A stretch of 33,254 bases of DNA. It comes from an uncultured Pseudomonadota bacterium (GTDB taxonomy: Bacteria > Pseudomonadota > Gammaproteobacteria > Steroidobacterales > Steroidobacteraceae). A model generated the notes under the pieces. The model was not told the DNA's origin. It was given only the letters and a program-made list of their open reading frames with translations, and did no database searches. Position 1 is the stretch's first letter. Every line of letters starts with the position of its first letter. The position numbers and the translations under genes are program-made. The stretch lies in contig CADEFJ010000011.1 in the NCBI GenBank assembly GCA_902826575.1, forward strand, positions 1 through 33,254. The letters are read 5' to 3'. This document shows, one piece after another, positions 17,048 through 24,847 of this stretch.

Positions 17048-17716
17048 ATGCAACGTTCACTATGGTTTGCCCTGGCCCTGCTGGTCGCGTTGCCGCTGTC
17101 GAGCGCGCACGCGCAATCCCGTTCCAGCCGCGATCAAGGCTGGGAATTCGGCTTCGAGCTGATCTACCAGCTGTCGAGCGACCTCGATTTCGATGGCGGT
17201 AGCTCGGTGTCGACCGATGACGACCTGGGGTTCAGCGTCAACTTCGGCTACCGGTTCAATGCGCGCCTGGCGGCGGAGTTCGGCTTCGACTGGATGAGCA
17301 CCGACTACGACGCCTCGCTGGTCTCCACCATTGCGCCGTCGCAGCGACTGAACGTGCGCGGCGAGTACGAGATGTTCGCGCCGCGTGCCAGCCTCACCTT
17401 CAACCTGCTGGAAGGCGACATCACGCCCTATGTCTCGGGTGGCATCGGCTGGGCCTTCATCGACACCAATATCCCGGACGGGCAGGTCGTCATCGGTTGC
17501 TGGTGGGATCCATGGTGGGGGCAGATCTGTGCGCCTTACCAGAGCACGCGCACCGTCGACGAATTCACCTACCACGTGGGCGCCGGCCTGCGCTGGGACC
17601 TGCCGCGCGGCTATGCGCTGCGACTCGGCTACGAGCGCGAATGGGTGGACTTCGGCAATGCGTCCGGAGCGGAGGCCTGGGACCAGATCCGCCTCAACGT
17701 GCTTTTCCGCTACTAG
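17048..17716 (+). CDS. Outer-membrane beta-barrel protein, function unknown
   Basis: The 222-residue protein has a signal peptide (QRSLWFALALLVALPLSSAHA) followed by alternating polar and hydrophobic strands typical of an 8-stranded OmpA/OmpW-like barrel. Visible strands include WEFGFELIYQL, LGFSVNFGYRFN, LAAEFGFDWMS, ITPYVSGGIGWAF and YALRLGYEREWVDF. It ends in the aromatic LNVLFRY, the usual signal for BAM-mediated insertion. An external-looking loop carries two cysteines and four tryptophans (C151-WWDPWWGQI-C161), which may be disulfide-closed. The frame is open from 17009, but the ATG at 17048 has a GGAG site and starts the signal peptide. It is followed 26 nt later by the secreted helical protein. 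OmpW-like is a guess. Confidence 0.85.
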   Translation: MQRSLWFALALLVALPLSSAHAQSRSSRDQGWEFGFELIYQLSSDLDFDGGSSVSTDDDLGFSVNFGYRFNARLAAEFGFDWMSTDYDASLVSTIAPSQRLNVRGEYEMFAPRASLTFNLLEGDITPYVSGGIGWAFIDTNIPDGQVVIGCWWDPWWGQICAPYQSTRTVDEFTYHVGAGLRWDLPRGYALRLGYEREWVDFGNASGAEAWDQIRLNVLFRY

Positions 17717-17742
17717 ACGCAGCCGATACAGGAGTGCGGGCA

Positions 17743-18531
17743 ATGAAGACCAACTGGATGCTGGCGGGTATCGCGCTCGCGGTCCTCGGGGCGCTGCCGG
17801 CGGCGGCGCAGATCGCCGCGCGGCCGAGCGACAAGACGGTCGTCGGCTACATCGACGGCGTGCAGAAGTCTGTCAAGCAGTTCGAGCGCAGCCTCGATTC
17901 GAAACTGAAGCGCGGCACGATACGTGGCACCTCGACCGAGGTGAACGTCGAGAACTACCTGAAGGACTTCAGTATCGACATCGACCGGCTGCGCAAGCGC
18001 TTCAAGTCCAACTACTCGGCGAGCGCGGAACTGGCCACGGTGCTCGAGAAGGCGGAGGGCATTCGCCGCTACGTGGAATCGCAGCCCGCAACGTTCAAGG
18101 GTCGCAGCGAATGGGATGTCGTGGCGGCGGCATTGAACGATCTCTCGGGTGCCTACGGCACGGCCTTTCCGCTGGCGGAAGGTGCTTCGCCCCGGCGCAT
18201 CAACGATGCCGAGATCTCGCAGGCCGCCGACCAGATCGTCAAGAACGCGTCGAGCTATCGCAAGGCATTGAAGGGCGCGTTCACCAAGGAAGAGTCTGCG
18301 GCCCGGGCGAGCGCCGAAAAGGGCTCCGACGCGGTGTCGAACGCCGCCAAGGCGCTCAAGTCCCGCATCGGATCCGGCAAGCCCGCGTCGGGTGAAGCGG
18401 CGGCGCTGGCCGAAGCGCTGGCTGCTGCGGAGGCCACAGTGGCGGGCCGGACGCTGCCCGAGAACGCCACGGCCGCCTGGGCGGGCGTGACGGGCGCGGC
18501 GGCGAAGATTGCGCAGGGATTCGGTGGCTGA
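17743..18531 (+). CDS. Secreted helical protein of unknown function
   Basis: No family is recognised. The 262-residue product begins with a signal peptide (KTNWMLAGIALAVLGALPAAAQ, cleavage after about residue 22). The mature part is almost entirely helical and alternates charged and alanine-rich segments, with no cysteines or tryptophan-rich core obvious. The C-terminal third is a low-complexity Ala/Glu/Lys-rich stretch (from about residue 180). It may be periplasmic or surface-exposed. The ATG at 17743 has a GGAG ribosome site, although the frame is open upstream to 17497. The gene follows the outer-membrane barrel by 26 nt and is probably in the same operon, so it may assist or bind that protein. 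Confidence 0.8.
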   Translation: MKTNWMLAGIALAVLGALPAAAQIAARPSDKTVVGYIDGVQKSVKQFERSLDSKLKRGTIRGTSTEVNVENYLKDFSIDIDRLRKRFKSNYSASAELATVLEKAEGIRRYVESQPATFKGRSEWDVVAAALNDLSGAYGTAFPLAEGASPRRINDAEISQAADQIVKNASSYRKALKGAFTKEESAARASAEKGSDAVSNAAKALKSRIGSGKPASGEAAALAEALAAAEATVAGRTLPENATAAWAGVTGAAAKIAQGFGG

Positions 18532-18534
18532 GTC

Positions 18535-18551
18535 CCGGCCGCCGTCGCCGG
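18535..18551. terminator. GC-rich hairpin between convergent genes
   Basis: CCGGC (18535-18539) and GCCGG (18547-18551) can pair around a 7-nt loop, within a 29-nt gap between convergent stop codons. It is strong but lacks a T-run on either strand, so bidirectional termination is only plausible. Confidence 0.3.
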
Positions 18552-18560
18552 CCGCCGGAA

Positions 18561-19634
18561 CTACACGCCGGTAAACGCCGCGATCACCGCGCCGTTCGCG
18601 TCGAGCAGATCGAGGCGCTCGCCCTCGATCTGCCAGCCCGCGACTTTCGCCAGTGCGTCGTGCAGGGCCTGCTCGATCTCCATGCCCTGCAGGCAGGCCA
18701 TCATGGTGCCGGCCATCTGCGAGAAGCCGAGCTTCGTGCCCTCGACGCTGTAGCCGCCCATCATGCGGTTGCAGCCGGAGTAGCCGCTGACACGATGATT
18801 CGCCGAGTTCAGCACCAACCAGGGCGCGCGCTGCCCGGCGGACAGCGTGACCGGCGCGGCGCCGAGCTGCGTCAGCTGCCACCAGGAATCCTCGAGCGCG
18901 GCGGCCCGTGGCGTATCGCAGCCGCCGCTCGCGACGTTCACGAACTGCTCGACGATCAGGTGCGGCCGCACGGGGCCCTCCATGGGTTCGCGGGGCTCGA
19001 CGCGGCCGATCACCGTGGCAATCAGGGTCGCGCCCGGCTCCGGCACGCTTTTCAGATAAGCTGATTCCAGCGCGGCGTTGTCGCCCTCCATGGCCACCGG
19101 AATCCGCTCATCCGTGCCGCAAGCTGTAAAGAGCCCGGCATCGGCCATGTGGCTGTAAGCGCCGCGCAGCACGGTGGATCCGCCGGACGAATCGGGCAGG
19201 TCAGGCGCCGCCATCCGCTCAGCGTCGGCGCGCACCATCAGGATCTCGAGCGGCGCAGGCGCGTCGCCGCCCGGTAGCGGCGTGTTCGTGTCGGAAGTGA
19301 ACAGCAGCTTGTCACCGCGCAGCACTCGGGCGCGGATCGAGTAGCTGTGCGCGGCGTCGATGCGCGCCGGATCGTAAGTCAGCGTGAAGGCGAACGGCGG
19401 GTTGCCGGGCGATGCGACGCGCGTCTCGGCGATGGGGGTGGCGGCGGCGTCGGCGCGCGAAACATCCTCGAGTCGCACTTCGAAGACGGAGTCCGGTGGC
19501 AGCGCCATGCGTTCGCGATAGGTGGCGGTGCCCGAGACAGTGGCCTCGGTGGGGGCCGGAGCGGGGTTGCAGGCGCTCGCAAGCAGGGCACCGAGCGCGA
19601 GGACCGCGAGGTTACGCAGTTCGGGTTCTTCCAT
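18561..19634 (-). CDS. Lipoprotein with YbaY-like and META (HslJ-like) domains
   Basis: This 357-residue envelope protein has a lipobox ending LLASAC22, so it is probably lipidated and membrane-anchored. After a short linker, residues about 30-135 resemble YbaY (GTATYRERMALPPDSVFEVRLEDVS, then IRARVLRGDKLLFTSDTNTPL in shorter pieces). A middle region (about 150-235) has FTACGTDERIPVAM and resembles NlpE C-terminal/COG3650-type folds. The last 110 residues match META/HslJ, with WWQLTQLG, VSGYSGCNRMMGGY, MMACLQGMEIEQAL and a WQIEGERLDLLD end. An AGGAAGG ribosome site precedes the ATG. It is the last gene of the kdsD-rapZ operon, 12 nt after rapZ. Domains are recognised by eye; the function is unknown, possibly envelope stress. 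Confidence 0.82.
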   Translation of the reverse strand: MEEPELRNLAVLALGALLASACNPAPAPTEATVSGTATYRERMALPPDSVFEVRLEDVSRADAAATPIAETRVASPGNPPFAFTLTYDPARIDAAHSYSIRARVLRGDKLLFTSDTNTPLPGGDAPAPLEILMVRADAERMAAPDLPDSSGGSTVLRGAYSHMADAGLFTACGTDERIPVAMEGDNAALESAYLKSVPEPGATLIATVIGRVEPREPMEGPVRPHLIVEQFVNVASGGCDTPRAAALEDSWWQLTQLGAAPVTLSAGQRAPWLVLNSANHRVSGYSGCNRMMGGYSVEGTKLGFSQMAGTMMACLQGMEIEQALHDALAKVAGWQIEGERLDLLDANGAVIAAFTGV

Positions 19635-19646
19635 GTGCCTTCCTGT

Positions 19647-20522
19647 TCAGGGTGCCGCGGGCCGATCACGCAATTCGTTGTGCCGGGCGGAAACGTGTGG
19701 ATGATGAGCCGCGAACCGCTCGAGCAGCCGGTTCACGATGTAGACCGAGCGATGTTGCCCCCCCGTGCAGCCTACCGCGGCGGTCAGGTAGCGTCGGTTG
19801 GCCGCGGTGTGCTCCGGGATGCGCGCTGCCACGAAATTCCCGATATCGTCGATCAGGCGCGCGACGGCGGGCTCGGCCTCGAGAAAGCGGATCACTTCCG
19901 GGTCACGGCCGCTCAGCGGGCGCAGTTGCGGCTCCCAGTACGGATTCGGCAGCGAGCGCGCGTCGAACACGAAATCGGCATCGCCCGGAATGCCGTTCTT
20001 GAAGCCGAAGGACTCGAAAGTGATGGCGAGGCGGGGCGACGCGCGCTCATCGGCCGACTTCAGCACCCTGTCGCGCAGTGCGTGCACGCCCATGCGCGAG
20101 GTATCGATCACCTGGTCGGCCGCATGGATGATCGGTTCGAGCAGGTCGCGCTCGAGTGCTATCGCTTCGCGCAGGCCGACATTGCTGCGGCTCATCGGGT
20201 GCTTGCGGCGCGTTTCGGCATAGCGGCGCAGCAGCTCCTCGTCACTCGCGGTCAGGAACAGCACCTCGCACTGTATGCCGCTCTTCTTCAGCTCGTCGAC
20301 CAGCTTGGGCACGGTGGCGATTTCCGCCGCCGTGTTGCGCGCATCGAGCCCGACGCCGATGCGCTCATAGGCCGCCTCGGCGCTGCGCACGGTGTGCGAG
20401 ATCAGCGGGGTCAGCAGCGCTGCGGGGATGTTGTCGATGCAGTAGTAGCCAAGGTCTTCGAGCATGTGCAGCGCCACGCTCTTGCCGGATCCGGAAAGCC
20501 CACTGACTACGACGACGCGCAT
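19647..20522 (-). CDS. rapZ: RNase adapter protein RapZ
   Basis: RapZ is a cytosolic nucleotide-binding protein. In enteric bacteria it delivers the small RNA GlmZ to RNase E and so tunes glucosamine-6-phosphate synthase for cell-wall supply. The 291-residue length is normal. The P-loop GLSGSGKS is at residues 8-15, and the family C-terminal signature GCTGGQHRSVYIVNRL is present. It starts 24 nt after hpf, with an AGGAAA ribosome site. In many relatives ptsN lies between hpf and rapZ and npr follows; both are missing here, leaving RapZ without its phosphotransferase neighbours. No GlmY/GlmZ-like RNA was seen in the window. Confidence 0.95.
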   Translation of the reverse strand: MRVVVVSGLSGSGKSVALHMLEDLGYYCIDNIPAALLTPLISHTVRSAEAAYERIGVGLDARNTAAEIATVPKLVDELKKSGIQCEVLFLTASDEELLRRYAETRRKHPMSRSNVGLREAIALERDLLEPIIHAADQVIDTSRMGVHALRDRVLKSADERASPRLAITFESFGFKNGIPGDADFVFDARSLPNPYWEPQLRPLSGRDPEVIRFLEAEPAVARLIDDIGNFVAARIPEHTAANRRYLTAAVGCTGGQHRSVYIVNRLLERFAAHHPHVSARHNELRDRPAAP

Positions 20523-20546
20523 GGCTCGAATTTCCTGCGACGGCGG

Positions 20547-20867
20547 CTACTGCCGCGTGGACTTGCGCGCCTCGGCGGCGTGGTGGTCCTGCAGCTTCTC
20601 CTTGTGCTTTCGCACCAGGCGATCGAGCTTGTCAGCGAGGGCGTCGATCGCGGCGTACATGTCCTCGTTGATCGCATCGGCATGGATCGAGCCGCCGCGC
20701 ACCTGCAGGGTGGCCTCGGCCTTCTGGCGCTGCTTTTCCACGGTCAGCACGCAATGCACGTCGATGACGCTGTCGTAGTGGCGCACGATGCGCTCGAGCT
20801 TCTTCTCGATATAGCTCCTGAGCGGCGGGGTGACCTCGACATGGTGGCCGGTGACGGATACTTGCAT
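20547..20867 (-). CDS. hpf: Ribosome hibernation promoting factor, short form
   Basis: HPF binds the 30S decoding centre and promotes inactive 100S ribosome dimers in stationary phase. The 106-residue protein is the short HPF form without the long C-terminal dimerisation domain. Typical motifs are QVSVTGHHVEVTPPLRSYIE, GGSIHADAINEDMYAAID and LVRKHKEKLQDH. A GAGGAGTG ribosome site precedes the ATG. It lies 17 nt after rpoN and 24 nt before rapZ, matching the usual rpoN operon order. Confidence 0.95.
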   Translation of the reverse strand: MQVSVTGHHVEVTPPLRSYIEKKLERIVRHYDSVIDVHCVLTVEKQRQKAEATLQVRGGSIHADAINEDMYAAIDALADKLDRLVRKHKEKLQDHHAAEARKSTRQ

Positions 20868-20884
20868 GGTGCACTCCTCAGGTA

Positions 20885-22315
20885 TTACTTCGACGCCGCG
20901 CGCCGCCGTTCGTTCGACGGCGCGATGCGCATCGCTTCGCGGTACTTGGCGACCGTGCGGCGCGCGACCGGGATGCCCTCGGCGGACAGCATTTCGGCAA
21001 TGCGGCTGTCCGACAGCGGTGTGGCGGGGTCCTCGTCGCGGATCAGTTTCCTGATCTTGGCGCGAATCGCGGTCGAGGATGTCTCCGCGGCCTCGCCGCC
21101 GCCGACATGGCTCGAGAAAAAATAGCGCAGTTCGAACACGCCGCGCGGCGTGTGCATGTACTTGCCGGAAGTGATGCGCGAAATCGTGGATTCGTGCATT
21201 TCGATCGCGGCCGCGATGTCCTTCAGGATCATCGGTCGCATGTGCTCATCGCCATGCTCGAGGAATTCGGTCTGGCGCTCGACGATCGCGCGCGCCACCT
21301 TGAGCAGGGTGTCATTCCTGATTTCGAGGCTCTTCAGCAGCCAGCGCGCTTCCTGCAGTTGCGCGCGCAGTGTTGCGTGCGAGGAATTGCGGCCGAGCAG
21401 GCTCGCATATCCCTGGTTGAGGCGCACACGCGGCAGCGTGGACGGATTGATCTCGACACTCCAGCCGCGCTCGGTGCGGCGCACGAATACGTCGGGCACG
21501 ACGTACTCCGGCGAGCCGCCGCTGATGGCGGAGCCGGGTCGCGGCTGGCAGGTGCGCACGAGCGCCAGTGCCTCGGCGAGATCGTCCTCGGTAACCCGCA
21601 GTTCGCGGCGCAGCAGCGCCAGTTCGTTGCGGGCGACCACGTCGAGGTGCCGCGTCGCGATCTCGATCGCGGTGGCGAGGCCCGGAGTATCGGCATCGAG
21701 CTGGCGCAGTTGCAGCGTGAGGCATTCGGCGACCGAGCGCGCGCCGATGCCGGCCGGATCGAGCATCTGCACGACGGCGAGCACGCTGAGGACTTCCTCG
21801 TCCGTGCATTCGACATCCGGACGCAGCGTCGCGGCGATCTCGGCCACCGGTTCGAACAGATAGCCGTCATCGTTCACGGCATCGACGATGGCGCGTGCGA
21901 TCGCGAGGTCGCGGGCGTTCAGATCGGCGACTTCGAGCTGGGCAAGCAGGTGATCCTGCAGCGAGGTGTCCGAGTGGTCGGCGTAGTCCTGCTGGCGATC
22001 ATCGTCGTCCGGTGACCACGGCGCATCGGAGCTGCCCGCCGAGTCGCCGGACCAGTTGTCCGTGACGACTTCCACATCGACCTGTGGTGCTTCGCGCTGC
22101 GGCGCTTCGCGCTCGGCGGGTGACTGGATCGCCTCGAAGATGCCGGTCTGCTCCGGCTCCTCGACCGCCTCGAGCATCACGTTCGATTCGAGCAGTTCGC
22201 GGATGTGCGCCTGGAGCTCGAGTGCGGGCAACTGCAGCAGCCGGATCGCCTGCTGCAACTGCGGAGTCATCGTCAGCGACTGGCCCAGCCTGAGCTGCAG
22301 GGAAGGCTTCAGCAT
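20885..22315 (-). CDS. rpoN: RNA polymerase sigma-54 factor
   Basis: Sigma-54 directs RNA polymerase to -24/-12 promoters and needs an AAA+ activator, controlling nitrogen, motility and other adaptive genes. The 476-residue protein has region I (KPSLQLRLGQSLTMTPQLQQ, rich in Q and L), an acidic region II, the core-binding and helix-turn-helix parts, and the RpoN box ARRTVAKYRE at residues 451-460. The frame is open from a TTG at 22339, but the ATG at 22315 gives the conserved N-terminus. No strong ribosome site is seen. It follows lptB by 62 nt and precedes hpf by 17 nt. Confidence 0.96.
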   Translation of the reverse strand: MLKPSLQLRLGQSLTMTPQLQQAIRLLQLPALELQAHIRELLESNVMLEAVEEPEQTGIFEAIQSPAEREAPQREAPQVDVEVVTDNWSGDSAGSSDAPWSPDDDDRQQDYADHSDTSLQDHLLAQLEVADLNARDLAIARAIVDAVNDDGYLFEPVAEIAATLRPDVECTDEEVLSVLAVVQMLDPAGIGARSVAECLTLQLRQLDADTPGLATAIEIATRHLDVVARNELALLRRELRVTEDDLAEALALVRTCQPRPGSAISGGSPEYVVPDVFVRRTERGWSVEINPSTLPRVRLNQGYASLLGRNSSHATLRAQLQEARWLLKSLEIRNDTLLKVARAIVERQTEFLEHGDEHMRPMILKDIAAAIEMHESTISRITSGKYMHTPRGVFELRYFFSSHVGGGEAAETSSTAIRAKIRKLIRDEDPATPLSDSRIAEMLSAEGIPVARRTVAKYREAMRIAPSNERRRAASK

Positions 22316-22377
22316 GGCGGAGGCGGGAACACCCAACAAGTTGATTCGGAAAGACTATTCAGGATCGCGGCCATGGG

Positions 22378-23103
22378 TCAGAGACGGAAAGTCTGGCCCA
22401 AGTACACCTCACGGACTTGGGGGTTGGCAAGGATTTCTTCGGCATTTCCGGCAGCTATCACCGTGCCCGCGCTTACGATGCAGGCGCGGTCGCAAACGCC
22501 GAGCGTTTCCCTGACATTATGGTCGGTGATCAGCACGCCGATGCCCTTGGCCGTGAGCTCGCGGATGATGCGCTGGATGTCGAGCACCGACAGCGGGTCG
22601 ACGCCCGCGAACGGCTCATCGAGCAGTATGAAGCGTGGCTCCGCCGCCAGCGCGCGCGCAATTTCGACGCGGCGGCGCTCGCCGCCCGACAGCGACATGC
22701 CGAGGCTGTCGCGCACATGCGGGATGCGCAACTCCTCGAGGATCTCCTCGAGCCTGGCTTCGCGGCCAGCGCGGTCCAGGTCGGCGCGCGTCTCGAGGAT
22801 CGCGAGCACATTGTCCTGCACCGTAAGCTTGCGGAACACCGACGCCTCCTGCGGCAGGTAGCCGATGCCGAGCCGCGCGCGCTTGTGCATCGGCATGTGC
22901 GTCAGGTCGATGTCATCGAACCAGATGTGGCCGGCATCCGCCGGCACCAGGCCGACGATCATGTAGAACGCGGTGGTCTTGCCGGCACCGTTGGGGCCGA
23001 GCAGGCCCACCACTTCGCCGCTCGACACTTCGAGCGACAGTTGCGTGATGACCGGCCGCTTGCCGTAGCGCTTGGCCAGGTTCTCCGCGCGCAACAGGCT
23101 CAT
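22378..23103 (-). CDS. lptB: LPS export ABC transporter ATP-binding protein LptB
   Basis: LptB is the cytosolic ATPase of the LptB2FGC complex that extracts LPS from the inner membrane. The 241-residue protein has Walker A GPNGAGKT at residues 36-43, the ABC signature LSGGE at 138-142 and Walker B ILLDE at 159-163. The stretch [17 protein letters not shown] is a strong family marker. It overlaps lptA by 4 nt (ATGA), implying translational coupling. The partner membrane subunits LptF and LptG are not in the window, as is usual. Confidence 0.96.
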   Translation of the reverse strand: MSLLRAENLAKRYGKRPVITQLSLEVSSGEVVGLLGPNGAGKTTAFYMIVGLVPADAGHIWFDDIDLTHMPMHKRARLGIGYLPQEASVFRKLTVQDNVLAILETRADLDRAGREARLEEILEELRIPHVRDSLGMSLSGGERRRVEIARALAAEPRFILLDEPFAGVDPLSVLDIQRIIRELTAKGIGVLITDHNVRETLGVCDRACIVSAGTVIAAGNAEEILANPQVREVYLGQTFRL

Positions 23104-23750
23104 GGAGCCCGCTCGTCGGCGGGCTCGGCGTCCTGCTTCGGCCGGATCGTGATGCGTACGCGGTCGGTATCGCCGGGCTGTGACTCGGCAAGCACGCGCT
23201 GCTCGCCCACGTTATAGACGAGTTCCTGGCCGCTGATCTCGTTGCGCCCGTCAGTGAGCCACGCGTCGCCGGAGAAAGTCACCCGATTCGCGGCCATGTC
23301 GTACACGATGGTGCTGGCGCGGCCATGGGCCTTGCCCGGCGAGCGCACGAGCTGCTGCTCGAAGCGCGCCGGACTGCCCTTGATCGTCGCACTGCGCAAC
23401 TCGTTGTCGCGAAACTGCACATGTGCCTGGTCCGACTCGAGCGTGCCGCCATCGCGCTCGATGCGCACCCGGCCGTTGAACTCCCAGGTCGAGTCCTCGA
23501 AATCGAGCCCGGTGGCGCGCGCGCTCTCGGCGGCGACGCGCGCGGTGCCCTGCGTGATCACGACGTCGCGGAAGACGACGGTGTTGCTGCGATAGTCGAC
23601 ATCGGAGGAGGCCGCCTCGACGTTGATCGGCAAGTTGCGCGCATCCGGCTCGGCCGCTGGCGCCGCCGTCGCGGCACACAGGGCCGCGAGCGCGAGCACG
23701 GATAGCGGGCGCGCGACGGGGCGCCGGTTATTGCGGCAGGAAATTGCCAT
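23100..23750 (-). CDS. lptA: LPS transport periplasmic protein LptA
   Basis: LptA forms the periplasmic bridge that passes LPS from LptC to LptD. The 216-residue product has a basic N-terminus and signal peptide (about residues 1-33, ending APAAEPDA), then a jellyroll-type OstA_N domain. Typical blocks are [21 protein letters not shown], the repeated strands around [16 protein letters not shown], and [20 protein letters not shown] in smaller pieces. Its 5' end overlaps lptC by 23 nt, and its 3' end overlaps lptB by 4 nt. No clear ribosome site precedes the ATG, so a slightly later start is possible. Confidence 0.93.
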   Translation of the reverse strand: MAISCRNNRRPVARPLSVLALAALCAATAAPAAEPDARNLPINVEAASSDVDYRSNTVVFRDVVITQGTARVAAESARATGLDFEDSTWEFNGRVRIERDGGTLESDQAHVQFRDNELRSATIKGSPARFEQQLVRSPGKAHGRASTIVYDMAANRVTFSGDAWLTDGRNEISGQELVYNVGEQRVLAESQPGDTDRVRITIRPKQDAEPADERAP

Positions 23751-24288
23751 GGACCGAGGATTCTAGCCGAAGGGTCTCGGCGCCGAGGTCCGCGCGCAGC
23801 CCGCGCGCGTAGAGCTGGTGTCCCGACCACTCGATCGTGACCGGGGCGCTGGTTTGCGCGATGTCGCGCCCGGCGTCGAACGACAGGTGGCTCGTGGTGA
23901 TCCGGGCCGGCTCACCGCCGCTTGCCAGGGTGCCGGTCAGCAGCACGTTGCCGGTGAGTTCAACGATATCGCGCTCCCGCGGCACGGTGCCGGTGGCGGC
24001 GCTGGCGCGCCAGGTACCGCCGTTCGCATCGGCATGGTGCAGCACCGGTTGCGAGAGCGTGATCGTCTGGTCGTTCGGCGCCTGTTCGATCAGCCGCGCG
24101 GTGAGGCGGTAGCGAGGCCGGCCGTCATCGCCGGTCTCGATCACTTCGGCGTCGCGCGCCGAATAGCCAGGATCGGTGGCGGTCGGCCTGTCGGCACCGA
24201 CGCTGTCGGGCGCGCGTGCCGTGCGGCCGAGAAGGATCGTCGCAATGACCGCGACGATGACCACGAAGCCGATGAGCCAACGCATCAT
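23728..24288 (-). CDS. lptC: LPS export protein LptC
   Basis: LptC is the single-span inner-membrane protein that links the LptBFG transporter to LptA. The 186-residue product has one N-terminal membrane segment (about residues 3-22, MRWLIGFVVIVAVIATILLG) and a periplasmic beta domain with blocks such as YRLTARLIEQ and GNVLLTGTL. The frame is open to 24384, but the start at 24288 forms an ATGA overlap with the kdsC stop and matches the family length. Sequence conservation in this family is low; the context between kdsC and lptA makes the call firm. Confidence 0.93.
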   Translation of the reverse strand: MMRWLIGFVVIVAVIATILLGRTARAPDSVGADRPTATDPGYSARDAEVIETGDDGRPRYRLTARLIEQAPNDQTITLSQPVLHHADANGGTWRASAATGTVPRERDIVELTGNVLLTGTLASGGEPARITTSHLSFDAGRDIAQTSAPVTIEWSGHQLYARGLRADLGAETLRLESSVHGNFLPQ

Positions 24289-24845
24289 CGGCGCTTCCGG
24301 CCCGCCGCGCGCGTCGCGCGGGCCGCGCGCGGCCGGCCCGCCTTGCGAGGCCCGCGCGCCGCAGCCGCGCACAGCAGGTCGCACACTTCACGCACGGCGC
24401 CGCGACCGCCGCGCGCACGGGTCGTGTGATCGGCCGCGCGCCGCGCCGCCTCGTGCGCATCGGGCACGGCGAAGGCAAGGCCGACCACCTGCATCATCGG
24501 CACGTCCGGCACGTCATCGCCGATCACCGCGGATTCGATCGGCAGTACGCGCAGGCGCCGGCACAGGCGCTCGAGTACCGGCAGCTTCTCGGCAATGCCC
24601 TGGAATACATGGCGGATTCCGAGGTCGCGGCACCTGCGGCGCACGGCCGCGCTGTCGCGCCCCGAAATCACCGCGACCTCGATACCGGCGCGCTGCGCCT
24701 CGCGGATGCCATGGCCGTCGAGTACATTGAATACCTTGAGCAGTTCGCCGCGCGGTCCGTAGTAGAGGCTTCCGTCGGTCAGCACGCCATCGACGTCGAG
24801 CACCAGCAGGCGGATCGCGGCAGGCAGCGTCGTCGCCCGGGCCAT
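24285..24845 (-). CDS. kdsC: 3-deoxy-D-manno-octulosonate 8-phosphate phosphatase KdsC
   Basis: KdsC removes phosphate from Kdo-8-phosphate to give Kdo, a core LPS sugar. It is a small tetrameric HAD phosphatase without a cap domain. The 186-residue protein has motif I LVLDVDGVLTDG with D17 and D19, motif II VISGRDS, the lysine region GIAEKL and motif IV IGDDVPD. The family C-terminus (GGRGAVREVCDLL) is followed by an unusual basic tail from about residue 160 to 186 (AAARGPRKAGRPRAARATR and more) that is rich in Arg, Lys and Ala. It begins 2 nt after kdsD and overlaps lptC by 4 nt. Confidence 0.95.
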   Translation of the reverse strand: MARATTLPAAIRLLVLDVDGVLTDGSLYYGPRGELLKVFNVLDGHGIREAQRAGIEVAVISGRDSAAVRRRCRDLGIRHVFQGIAEKLPVLERLCRRLRVLPIESAVIGDDVPDVPMMQVVGLAFAVPDAHEAARRAADHTTRARGGRGAVREVCDLLCAAAARGPRKAGRPRAARATRAAGRKRR

Positions 24846-24847
24846 GG

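Noticed and set aside
23760-23765. TAGAAT (minus) just before lptA as a possible internal promoter
   Set aside because: It lies in the lptC coding region with no -35 partner seen, and a start there would be almost at the lptA ATG.
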